Below, in pieces: positions 8,271 to 16,063 of a stretch of 47,075 nucleotides of DNA. The stretch is from Deltaproteobacteria bacterium (GTDB lineage: Bacteria; Myxococcota_A; Polyangia; Polyangiales; Ga0077539), in the NCBI GenBank assembly GCA_016218725.1, contig JACRDB010000125.1, positions 1-47,075 on the forward strand. The letters are read 5' to 3'. The notes below the pieces were generated by a model, which had not been told where the DNA came from, searched no databases, and saw nothing but the letters and a program-made list of their open reading frames with translations. Position 1 is the first letter of the stretch. Each line of letters opens with the position of its first letter. A program made the translations under genes and the position numbers.

Positions 8271-8845
8271 CGGGCCCCGAGCTCCTCGGCGAGGGTGCGC
8301 GCCGCCTGCGCTCGCCCCGTGGCCCTCGCGGCGCGCTCCAGGCGCAGCCCCAGGGCGTCCGTGGTGGCCTCTCCCCGGAGGGCCCCCAGGGCGGCCCCGA
8401 GCGCTCGGGCGCTCGCCGGGCGACCTCGGAGGGCCACCGCGGAGGCCACCAGCCAGAGCGCCACCGGGGCGCTCCCACGCCCGAGGGCCGGCTCCGCGAG
8501 GGCGAAGGGCTTGAGGGCCCTCACGGTCTCTGGCTCCAGGCCGCCGAGGGCTCGCGCGCGCTCCGAGCCGGCGAGGGCCTTGAGCCACCGGGCCAGGAAG
8601 CGCAGCCCGAGCTCCGTGCGGTCGGGGCACGGCGCGGGCGCGTCGAGGGCCCGGCGGGCATCCGCCAGGGCCCGCGCCCGGGCCTCCCGAGGCCCACCCC
8701 GGAGGCCCCGGAGGCGCCCCAGGGCGAGCTCCCGGGCCCCGGGCTCCAGGCCCAGAAAGGCGTCGGCCTCGTCCTCGGCGTTGGCGAGCGCCTCGGCGAT
8801 CGCCGCGGCGTCGATCCATGGGGGCCCTTCGGTCGGTGCGTTCAT
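8267..8845 (-). CDS. Hypothetical Ala/Arg-rich helical protein, possible SctK-like (192 aa)
   Basis: I do not recognise a clear family signature. The protein is almost entirely helical in composition (Ala, Arg, Leu, Glu), with no signal peptide and no obvious membrane segment. It directly precedes the SctL/FliH-like gene with an ATGA overlap. In type III secretion operons the gene before sctL is often sctK, of similar length, so SctK is a reasonable guess from position only. A GGAGG lies unusually close (1 nt) to the ATG at 8845, inside the palindrome CCTCCGGAGG, so the start is uncertain. Confidence 0.5.
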   Translation of the reverse strand: MNAPTEGPPWIDAAAIAEALANAEDEADAFLGLEPGARELALGRLRGLRGGPREARARALADARRALDAPAPCPDRTELGLRFLARWLKALAGSERARALGGLEPETVRALKPFALAEPALGRGSAPVALWLVASAVALRGRPASARALGAALGALRGEATTDALGLRLERAARATGRAQAARTLAEELGAR

Positions 8846-8925
8846 CCCTCCGGAGGATAGCGCCCCTCGCGCCGAAAACTCGCCCTCTCGACGCCTTCGG
8901 GGTACCGCAGGGAGCGACGGCCCGG

Positions 8926-10545
8926 ATGCACACCCTCGCGCGAGTCCTGCTGGCCCTGGCGGCGTTCCTGTGCGCGCCCGCGGCCCAGGCCTGGACCGAC
9001 GCCAGGCCCTCGGGGCTCGTCACCGAGCTGGCCGTAGACCGCGACGGGGGCGCCACGGTCACCGTGCGCGTGCGCTGGCGTGTCCTGGCGGGGCGCATGC
9101 ACCAGTTCGACCTGGTGGAGCTCCCCCCGGACCTGGTGCTCCTGGAGGCCACCGCCACCGGCGCCAGCGGGGTGGCGCTGCCCATCTCCGCGAGGGCCCT
9201 CGCGAACAACCGCCTGGAGGTGCACCTCGGCGACGAGGCCTCCGGGGTCCGCCGGGGCACCGTGGACGTGGTGCTGCGGTACACCACCTCGCTCCGGGCC
9301 CAGGGGCTCATCCGTCGGGCCGGTCCCGACACGGTGCTGGAGTTCTCGACCTCGCCCTGGGAGCGCGGCCTGGAGGCCACGGAACTCCGCATCGCCCTGC
9401 CCACCAGCGCCCGCCGCGCCCAGTGGCTCGCGGACGACACCCCCGGCGTGGACGCCACCACCACCACGGAGCTCTCTCGCGACGTGGTGCATGCCCTCCG
9501 GAGGCACCTGCCCGCGGGCGCCCGCTGGACCGCCCGCGTCGCCGTGGACCCGAGCCTCTTCCCCTGGCTCGGCGCCACCGTGGCTCAGCGCCACCGCACG
9601 CAGCGCGTCACCCGCGCGGACCCCCGGCTGGTGGCGGGCACGGCCCTCGCCCTGGCGCTCTTCACGGCGCTCACCCTCCGGCGCCTCGGGCGCCGAGACG
9701 GGCCGAGGCTGGTGCCCCTGCCCCGCGGCCAGGACCACGCCGTGGCGGCGCTCTGCGCCGCGGGCGCCACGCTTCAGGCCCTATGGCTCCGGGAGGTGCC
9801 CTTCACCCTGCCCGTCGGCACCTTCCTCCTGCTCGTGGCGGTGGCCCTCACGGCGCCGAGGCCCAGGCCCTTGCGGCTCGCCGCGGCCGAGGGCCCCTTC
9901 CGCGCGGCCGCGCGCAAGGCCCTCCGGGGGACCCTCTCGGAGCGCGGAGAGCGCGCCTGGGGCGCCTTCTGGGCGCTCCTGGGCCTGGGCCTCGCGGCGG
10001 GCGCCCTGGGCCTCCGCCGGGGCCTCCTGCCCGCGGGCCTGCTCTCCCTGGACGCGGCGCTCCTGGGCCTCGGGCTCCTGGCCCTGAGGCACCCCACCGG
10101 GGCCCCGTCGGACCTCGCGGCGCTCGACCCCCTGGCGCGCAGGATCCACCAGGCGCTCCGGGGCTTCGAACCCGCCGCCCTCGCCTGGCGCTGCCGAGGC
10201 GACGCCCTCGCCACGGGGGCCCTGCGCTTGAGGCTCCAGCCCCGCGCGGGGTGGGCGCTCGCGCCCGGGGTCCAGGCGCCGGAGTGGGGCGTCGCGATGC
10301 ACCCTGGCACCCTGGGCTGGAGGCCCAGCACCGTGGCGATCCTGCGCTTCACGCCGGGGGCGCCCGTGGAGGGGGTCGTCCGGGCCCTGAGCCTCCGCGC
10401 GGGCACGCTGCGCCACAGCCCCGATGGGGCGCTCCTGGCGTACACCGTGGAGCTCCTGGGCCCGGACCGTCAGGCCTTCCTCGGCGCGCTCCGAGCCGTG
10501 GCCTCGCGGTGCTTCGTGCGCGCCAGGGAGGAGCCCGCGCCGTGA
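8926..10545 (+). CDS. Exported/membrane protein, DUF2207-like layout, function unknown (539 aa)
   Basis: A signal peptide (MHTLARVLLALAAFLCAPAA, cut near 22) leads a beta-rich extracytoplasmic domain of about 210 residues. A first membrane helix follows (about 245-263), then a cytoplasmic stretch, a cluster of hydrophobic helices (about 285-400) and a C-terminal soluble part. This order resembles DUF2207-type membrane proteins, but I see no defining motif. The ATG at 8926 is chosen because the signal peptide starts there. The last codon overlaps the GTG start of the dehydrogenase gene (GTGA), so the two are coupled. The role is unknown. Confidence 0.6.
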   Translation: MHTLARVLLALAAFLCAPAAQAWTDARPSGLVTELAVDRDGGATVTVRVRWRVLAGRMHQFDLVELPPDLVLLEATATGASGVALPISARALANNRLEVHLGDEASGVRRGTVDVVLRYTTSLRAQGLIRRAGPDTVLEFSTSPWERGLEATELRIALPTSARRAQWLADDTPGVDATTTTELSRDVVHALRRHLPAGARWTARVAVDPSLFPWLGATVAQRHRTQRVTRADPRLVAGTALALALFTALTLRRLGRRDGPRLVPLPRGQDHAVAALCAAGATLQALWLREVPFTLPVGTFLLLVAVALTAPRPRPLRLAAAEGPFRAAARKALRGTLSERGERAWGAFWALLGLGLAAGALGLRRGLLPAGLLSLDAALLGLGLLALRHPTGAPSDLAALDPLARRIHQALRGFEPAALAWRCRGDALATGALRLRLQPRAGWALAPGVQAPEWGVAMHPGTLGWRPSTVAILRFTPGAPVEGVVRALSLRAGTLRHSPDGALLAYTVELLGPDRQAFLGALRAVASRCFVRAREEPAP

Positions 10546-11486
10546 AGGTGCTGGTCACGGCCCCGCTGCCGGGCCCGTGGGTCCCGTGGCTCGCCGAGCG
10601 CCACGAGGTGCTGGTCTTCCCGAACCCTGCAGGCCCAGCGCGGCCCGAGCTCCTGGCGTGGGCCGCCGCGAACCGCGACGCCGCCGCGCTCCTCGCGCTC
10701 CTCACGGTGCGGGTGGACGAAGCGCTCCTGGGTGTCCTCCCGTCGCTCCGGGTGGTCGCCAACTACGCCGTCGGCGTGGACAACGTAGACCTGACGGCCT
10801 GCGCCGCGAGGGCAGTGGTGGTGTGCAACACCCCGGAGGTGCTCACCGACGCCACCGCGGACCTCACCTGGGCGCTCCTCCTGGCGTGCGCGCGGCGCGT
10901 GACCGAGGGCGAGCGCTTCCTCCGCGACGGACGCTGGGAGGCCTTCTGTCCGACGCTCCTCCTCGGGGTCCCCGTGGCCGGGGCCACGCTCGGGATCGTG
11001 GGCCTGGGCCGCATCGGCCGGGCCGTGGCCCGCCGCGCCCGGGGCTTCGGGATGCGCGTGCTCTACGCCTCGCCCCGCGACGCCGGGGACCCGGAGGCCC
11101 GCCGCGTGCCGCTGGAGGAGCTCCTCGCCTCGGCGGACTTCGTGTCCCTCCATTGTCCCTTGAACGATCGCACCCGCGGGCTCCTCGACGCACAGCGCCT
11201 GGCGCTCCTCAGGCCCCACGCGGTGCTGGTGAACACCGCCCGGGGCCCCCTGGTGGACGAGGCCGCCCTCGCCGAGGCCCTCCACGCCGGGCGCCTCGGC
11301 GGCGCCGCCCTGGACGTCTACACCGACGAACCGAGGATCCCCCAGAGGCTCCTCACGGCGCCGAACACGGTGCTCCTGCCGCACCTCGGGAGCGCCTCGC
11401 GCGCCGCGCGGGAGGCCATGGCGCGGCTCGCCGTCGAGGGCATCGCGACGGCGCTCGCCGGCGGGGCCCCCGCGAACCGCGTGTGA
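10542..11486 (+). CDS. D-2-hydroxyacid dehydrogenase, NAD(P)-dependent (314 aa)
   Basis: An oxidoreductase of the D-isomer-specific family (glyoxylate/hydroxypyruvate reductase type). The NAD-binding motif GLGRIGRAVARRARGFG is near 150. The catalytic Arg lies in VLVNTARGPLVDEAAL, the Glu in LDVYTDEPRIP and the His in VLLPHLGSASRAAR, so the triad is intact. An N-terminal substrate-domain segment VVANYAVGVDNVDL is also typical. The GTG start overlaps the upstream stop. It ends 7 nt from the convergent XPB-like gene. The exact substrate (glyoxylate, hydroxypyruvate, phosphoglycerate) cannot be told; the short length without an ACT domain argues against full SerA. Confidence 0.88.
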   Translation: MKVLVTAPLPGPWVPWLAERHEVLVFPNPAGPARPELLAWAAANRDAAALLALLTVRVDEALLGVLPSLRVVANYAVGVDNVDLTACAARAVVVCNTPEVLTDATADLTWALLLACARRVTEGERFLRDGRWEAFCPTLLLGVPVAGATLGIVGLGRIGRAVARRARGFGMRVLYASPRDAGDPEARRVPLEELLASADFVSLHCPLNDRTRGLLDAQRLALLRPHAVLVNTARGPLVDEAALAEALHAGRLGGAALDVYTDEPRIPQRLLTAPNTVLLPHLGSASRAAREAMARLAVEGIATALAGGAPANRV

Positions 11487-11493
11487 AAGCGCT

Positions 11494-13554
11494 TCACCCC
11501 GTGGCGGAGCGGTCGTCGTCGGGGTTCACGCTCACCGGCCGCGAGGAGCGCGTCGCGGGCTCGGCGTCGGGAGGGCTCAGCTCCAGGAGCTTCACCCCGA
11601 GGCGCGAGAGCCTCGCCTGGATCCTCGCCAGGTCCACCTCCGCCCGCACCAGGAGGAGCGGCCCCGCGTCTACCTCGAGGAGCACCCGTCGCACGCCGGC
11701 GTCGGCGCGCAGCTCCGCGCGCAGCTCCGGGTCCTCCACGAAGATGGCGCCGCCCACGACCATGAAGCCCGCCTCGCGCGCGGCGCCCACGCCCCGCACG
11801 AGCTCCTCCACGGCGGGCGGATACGGCGGCCGGGCGCCCACCCCCGAGAGGCGCTCCAGCACCTCGGCGCTGCTCAGCCCCCGGGCCCGCGCGCGCGCCA
11901 GCGCCCCCACCCCGAGGGCGAAGGCGATCATGCTGCCCTCGGGGCACAGGTGGTCCGGCTCGCCCACGTCCGCGAAGGCCAGGAGCGCGTCGAGCCTGGA
12001 CCCCAACGGGACCTCCAGGAGGTGCCTGCCGAGCGCCGCCTGCGCCGCCGCCGAGGGGAGGCTGGCGCGGGTGACCATCCGCACCGCGTGGAGGTCCTCC
12101 GCGAGGTCCACCATCCCGAGGGCCGGCAGGCTCCGGGTGAGCATCGCCCGCAGCGCGTCCTGCACGGTCCCGCGGAAGACCTCCGGGCGCTCCCGGCGAG
12201 ACCGCTCGTGGACCCGTTGGGCCGCCAGCGCCCGGGGGTCCTCCGCGGCGAAGCGCACCACCGCGTCCACGCTGGCCCAGGTGTCCCGCGCCACCACCTC
12301 CAGCGCCTCGATCAGCACCTGCCGCGCGGTCCCCGCCGCGGAGCCGCCTCGCACCAGGAGCCCCGAGCGCAAAACCTCGGGCTCCGCGCGGGTCTCATCC
12401 CAGGCGCCGCCCTGGAGGTAGGTCTTCCACAGGCTCGCGCCTACATCGGTGCCCTTGTGGTCCAGGGAGCCCACCGGGGCCTTTGGGGCCACGAGGCGCG
12501 CCAGGCCCGCGGCGCGGGCCAGGGCCACCCAGAGCGCGACGGACTCCTCGGTCTCACCGAGGCGCTCGGCCACGCGGCGGAGGGAGGCGCGAGCGACGCC
12601 CGCGTGGGGCGGCACCGGCACCTCCCAGGCGCGGAGCATGGCCAGGGCAGCCACCGTGGCCAGCGACGGGTCCCTTGCGTAGCGCGCGCGGACCGGCGCG
12701 TGGTCCTCCGAGAGCACCGCAGCGCGGATGGACTCACGGCGCTCCGTGCGCTCGCGCTGGCGCCCACCTCCCACGATGCGGGCGACCTCCGTGGGCACCA
12801 CGAAGCGCTCGACGCCGAGCTGGAACAGGAGCCCCTTGCGCTGCAGCGCGTAGGGCGCGCCGCGCTTGGGCACGGCGATGCCTGACTGTGTGCGGTAGAG
12901 CCCCGGGGCCTGGTCCAGCCCCAGGAGCTCCTCGGTGGTGACCTCCGAGCCCACGCGCTCCAGGGCGTCCAGGAGCCTCGCCTCGGCGGGCGGCAGCGCG
13001 AGGATCAGCGCCTCCAGGGCCCCGGGGGCCGCGAGGGCCTCCCACACCTCCTGGAGCGCCATGGCCCCCGCGACCCCGAGGGGGCGCCCCACCACGGCGG
13101 TCACCATGGGGCCCACGATCTCCGGGTCGGTCATGGACAGGCACGCCCGGAGGCTCCGGGGGTCTTCGCCCTCGCCCACGGGCACCTGCACCAGGAAGGC
13201 CGAGGGCAGGAGCAGCGACGGCGGCGGCGGCGGCGCGTCCGTGGCCCGAGGGGCCCGCTGCCTGCGCACCGGCGGGAGCGCAGCGTAGGCGATCCCGAGG
13301 TCCAGCAGCGTGGCGGCGCCCGGCTCCCTGGAGCCTCCCTGGAGCGCCGCGCCGGAGACCGCCAGGCGCTGCAGGAGGAGCCTCACCTCCGCGGGGAAGC
13401 GCGACACCCGCAGGTCCGTCTCGGCCACCAGCGCCCGCGCGGTCTGCTCCAGCTCGTCGAGGCGCTTGCGCGGGTCCAGGGTGATCCCGCGGCGGACCCG
13501 CAGCGCCTCCCGTGCCTCGGGGCTCAACTGGTGGAGAGCTTCCTGGAGGCGCAT
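11494..13554 (-). CDS. XPB/Ssl2 N-terminal-like (helicase-associated) protein, no motor (686 aa)
   Basis: A long soluble protein without Walker motifs. The C-terminal 170 residues match the pattern of the XPB-N-terminal/helicase-associated domain. LSSAEVLERLSGV and a Pro-rich PPYPPAVEELV come first, then GFMVVGGAIFVEDPELRAEL, and finally LLVRAEVDLARIQARLSRLG. Earlier parts contain LSMTDPEIVGPMV and several helical bundles, consistent with a winged-helix-rich scaffold. Such proteins in bacteria are often stand-alone and poorly understood, possibly linked to DNA repair or transcription. The ATG at 13554 is used; an in-frame TTG at 13563 is possible. The inverted repeat CACACA-N7-TGTGTG (13557-13575) sits at the start. 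Confidence 0.5.
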   Translation of the reverse strand: MRLQEALHQLSPEAREALRVRRGITLDPRKRLDELEQTARALVAETDLRVSRFPAEVRLLLQRLAVSGAALQGGSREPGAATLLDLGIAYAALPPVRRQRAPRATDAPPPPPSLLLPSAFLVQVPVGEGEDPRSLRACLSMTDPEIVGPMVTAVVGRPLGVAGAMALQEVWEALAAPGALEALILALPPAEARLLDALERVGSEVTTEELLGLDQAPGLYRTQSGIAVPKRGAPYALQRKGLLFQLGVERFVVPTEVARIVGGGRQRERTERRESIRAAVLSEDHAPVRARYARDPSLATVAALAMLRAWEVPVPPHAGVARASLRRVAERLGETEESVALWVALARAAGLARLVAPKAPVGSLDHKGTDVGASLWKTYLQGGAWDETRAEPEVLRSGLLVRGGSAAGTARQVLIEALEVVARDTWASVDAVVRFAAEDPRALAAQRVHERSRRERPEVFRGTVQDALRAMLTRSLPALGMVDLAEDLHAVRMVTRASLPSAAAQAALGRHLLEVPLGSRLDALLAFADVGEPDHLCPEGSMIAFALGVGALARARARGLSSAEVLERLSGVGARPPYPPAVEELVRGVGAAREAGFMVVGGAIFVEDPELRAELRADAGVRRVLLEVDAGPLLLVRAEVDLARIQARLSRLGVKLLELSPPDAEPATRSSRPVSVNPDDDRSATG

Positions 13555-13598
13555 TCCACACAACTACCCTGTGTGCTTCACGCCTTCAAGTACACACC

Positions 13599-15356
13599 TC
13601 ACGGAGGCCACAGGAGCGCCGCCGCGGGGCCGAGCCAGCGCGCCGCGAGGCGCTTCGCCTCGTCCGTGGCGTCGGGCTGAGGGAAGAGCTCCAGCGGCTC
13701 CGGGGCGGGCGCCTGGAGCGTCACGGAGAGCTCCTTCAAGCGCTCGCGCCGAGCGATGGTGAGCGCGGTCAGGGCACCCGGGCGCAGCCTCCGGAGGCGC
13801 TCGCGGAGGGAAACCTCGTCCACGCGGCGGCCGCCGAGCGCAAGAATTTCGTCCCCGGGCGAGAGGCCCGCGGTCTGCGCGGCGCCACCACGCACCACCG
13901 ACACAGCCCACAGCCGAGCTCCGTCGGTGCGCACACGCACCCCCAGGGAGGCCCCTCGCCCGGGTCTGGCGCGCAGCCCGAGGCCCACGCGCCCCAGGGC
14001 CTCCGCGGCGGGGAGCTCGCCGGGCTGGCGCACCCACGCGTCCAGGAGGTCCGACACGTCGCAGTCCGTGGCGGCGGCGAAGACGGCCTCCAGGGCCCCC
14101 TCGGGCACGGGCCTCCGGGGTTTTCCGTACACGTCCCAGAGGTGGCGCAGCACGTCATCCAGGCGCCGGCGACCGTCCGAGCGCTCCAGGAGGTGCAGGT
14201 CCAGGAGCGCGCAGACGAGCTCGCCCTTGACATAGTACGATATCGTGCTCTGGGCGCTGTTCTCGTCCGGGCGGTAGAGCCGGATCCAGGCGTCGAAGCT
14301 GGCGTCCTCCAGGGACTGCACCAGCCGCCCCGGGGTGTCCTCCAGGCGCGTGAGCTCGCCGGCCAGGTGCCGAAGGTACGCCTGCGGCGTGACCAGTCCT
14401 TCCCGGAGGAGGAGCAGCCAGTCGTAGTAGCTCGGCCCGCCCTCGAAGAGCCACAGCTGCCGGGTGTGGTTCTCGCGCTCGAAGTCAATGGTGAAGAGCC
14501 CCTCGGGGCGCACCCGACGCACGTGCCACAGGTGCAGGTACTCATGGGCGAAGAGCGCCAGGAGGTCGTGGTAGGCCTCCTCGGACTCGAAGGCATCGGG
14601 GGAGGCCATGAGCACCGCGCCGTTGCGGTGCTCCAGGCCCCCGCGGAGCCCCGGGGCGAGGTACAGATGAAAGACGTACCGCCCGTAGGGCACCTCACCA
14701 TAGAGCGCCGCGGCGCGCTCCAGCACCCGCGCCACATCGGCCGTCAGGCGCACCTCATCCAGGGCCGGGGCCTCGCCCCAGAGCACCAGCGCGTGGTCCC
14801 GCTCGCAGGCCCTCACCACCAGCGCGCGGTGCTCCCCGACCTCCAGGGGCGAGTCCGCGAGCGTCTCGTAGTCCTCCGCGAGGAGCGCTCCCCCCGGGAG
14901 CGCCTCCAGGGCGCAGGAGACGCGCCAGTGGTCCCTTGGCGGGAGCACCCTCACGGTGCACGGGGCCCTCGTCCACGCCGGGTCGCTCACCGGGCGCACA
15001 AAGGTCGACGGCCCGTTGAGCCTCAGGTGCGTGTCGTCCGCGTGGCTGGTGCGCACGCTCAGCTCGTGGGCGTACAGGTCGTAACCGAAGGTCACCGCGT
15101 CACGACCGCCGTGGGCGATGGCCCAGGCGTTCTTCCGGACCTTGTGCAGCCCCACGGGCCCCTCGGCGCCGCGGGCCTCCGGGCGCTCCAGGTGCCGGGC
15201 GTACTCGCGCACCAGGTAGCTCCCCGGCGTCCACACCGGCAGCGCCACCTCCAGCGGCTCCTCCAACGGCCCGCGAAAGGTCGCCTCGACGTGGAACAGG
15301 TGGCGCTCGGGGTGCGGGGCCGAGACCACATACTCGATGCTCCGGACGCTCTCCAC
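13599..15356 (-). CDS. M61-family metallopeptidase with PDZ domain (585 aa)
   Basis: A glycyl-aminopeptidase-type zinc peptidase. The N-terminal beta domain contains VWTPGSYLVREYARHL (about 41-56), characteristic of M61. The catalytic region has GLEHRNGAVLM (240-250) and the zinc motif HEYLHLWHVRR (271-281) with FEGGPSYYDWLLL downstream. The C-terminal part (about 465-545) is a PDZ domain with GGAAQTAGLSPGDEILALGG. No signal peptide is visible, so it is probably cytoplasmic. The GTG at 15356 gives the normal family N-terminus (ESVRSIEYVVSAP). It is divergent from the small exported protein at 15442, with 85 nt between them. Confidence 0.9.
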   Translation of the reverse strand: MESVRSIEYVVSAPHPERHLFHVEATFRGPLEEPLEVALPVWTPGSYLVREYARHLERPEARGAEGPVGLHKVRKNAWAIAHGGRDAVTFGYDLYAHELSVRTSHADDTHLRLNGPSTFVRPVSDPAWTRAPCTVRVLPPRDHWRVSCALEALPGGALLAEDYETLADSPLEVGEHRALVVRACERDHALVLWGEAPALDEVRLTADVARVLERAAALYGEVPYGRYVFHLYLAPGLRGGLEHRNGAVLMASPDAFESEEAYHDLLALFAHEYLHLWHVRRVRPEGLFTIDFERENHTRQLWLFEGGPSYYDWLLLLREGLVTPQAYLRHLAGELTRLEDTPGRLVQSLEDASFDAWIRLYRPDENSAQSTISYYVKGELVCALLDLHLLERSDGRRRLDDVLRHLWDVYGKPRRPVPEGALEAVFAAATDCDVSDLLDAWVRQPGELPAAEALGRVGLGLRARPGRGASLGVRVRTDGARLWAVSVVRGGAAQTAGLSPGDEILALGGRRVDEVSLRERLRRLRPGALTALTIARRERLKELSVTLQAPAPEPLELFPQPDATDEAKRLAARWLGPAAALLWPP

Positions 15357-15441
15357 GCCGCCGCACCATAGCGCCCGGAGCCCCGCGGGGACAACCGCGC
15401 TCAACCTCACCCCGCCCGCCGCCGTTGCCACGAAGGAGACC

Positions 15442-16017
15442 GTGCACGCCCGCGCTTCCCAGCTCACCCTCGCGACGCTCCTGGCCCTCGGCCTCTGGAC
15501 GCCCGTCGCGGGCGCCGAGACCCGCGCCCTGGGCTTCGGCTCCCTCTCGGTGGACCTGTCCGTCGGTAGGGGCGTCACCCACGCCCGCTTCTCCCAGGGT
15601 CGCGGCACCAGCACCCTGGCCGCGCCGCTGGTCCTCCGGGGTGTAGGTGGCTTCTCTCTAGGTGCGGGGATGTGGGTAGAGTGTGCCCTCCGTGCTCTGG
15701 CGACCGAAGGCGGCGCGGTGCGCACGACGGCGCTGCAGGTGGGCTTCCGGGTGGATGCCAGCGAGGTGTCCACGGTGTCCCTGGGTCTACGGCTGGGGTA
15801 CACTACGCTGTTGGACCCCGGGGGGTTCCACGGGGCCTACGCCGGGGCGGGGTTGAACGTCCACCTGGGCACGTCGCTGACCCTCTATGGCGAGGGCTAC
15901 GCGGAGCTGTTCCCCTCGCCGGTGTCCGTGGGCGCGAGCGCCAACGGCGGGGCGAGGGACCCGCTCTCCCTGGTGGCGGAGCTCGGCGGCCTGGCGGGGG
16001 TCCGCGCACACTGGTAG
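15442..16017 (+). CDS. Small outer-membrane beta-barrel-like protein (191 aa)
   Basis: A GTG start with an excellent AAGGAG site 5 nt upstream gives a clear signal peptide (hydrophobic TLATLLALGLW, cleavage likely after Ala-Gly-Ala near 26). The mature part alternates polar and hydrophobic residues with Gly and aromatic girdles (for example LGLRLGYTTLL and GAYAGAGLNVHLG), as expected for a short beta-barrel. The C-terminus ends in Trp, which fits an outer-membrane insertion signal. No named family was recognised. It lies 46 nt upstream of the aldehyde dehydrogenase homologue on the same strand. Confidence 0.6.
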   Translation: MHARASQLTLATLLALGLWTPVAGAETRALGFGSLSVDLSVGRGVTHARFSQGRGTSTLAAPLVLRGVGGFSLGAGMWVECALRALATEGGAVRTTALQVGFRVDASEVSTVSLGLRLGYTTLLDPGGFHGAYAGAGLNVHLGTSLTLYGEGYAELFPSPVSVGASANGGARDPLSLVAELGGLAGVRAHW

Positions 16018-16063
16018 TGCGCGCCTTGCGCCAGGGGGCGAAGGGCGCTACCTCCGCGGGCCC

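Noticed and set aside
13557..13575. CACACA-N7-TGTGTG inverted repeat at the XPB-like start, with a similar CACACAGGG before the DM9 gene (about 40890)
   Set aside because: The arms are simple alternating sequence and the shared part is mostly ribosome-binding-site context; too weak to call a regulon site.
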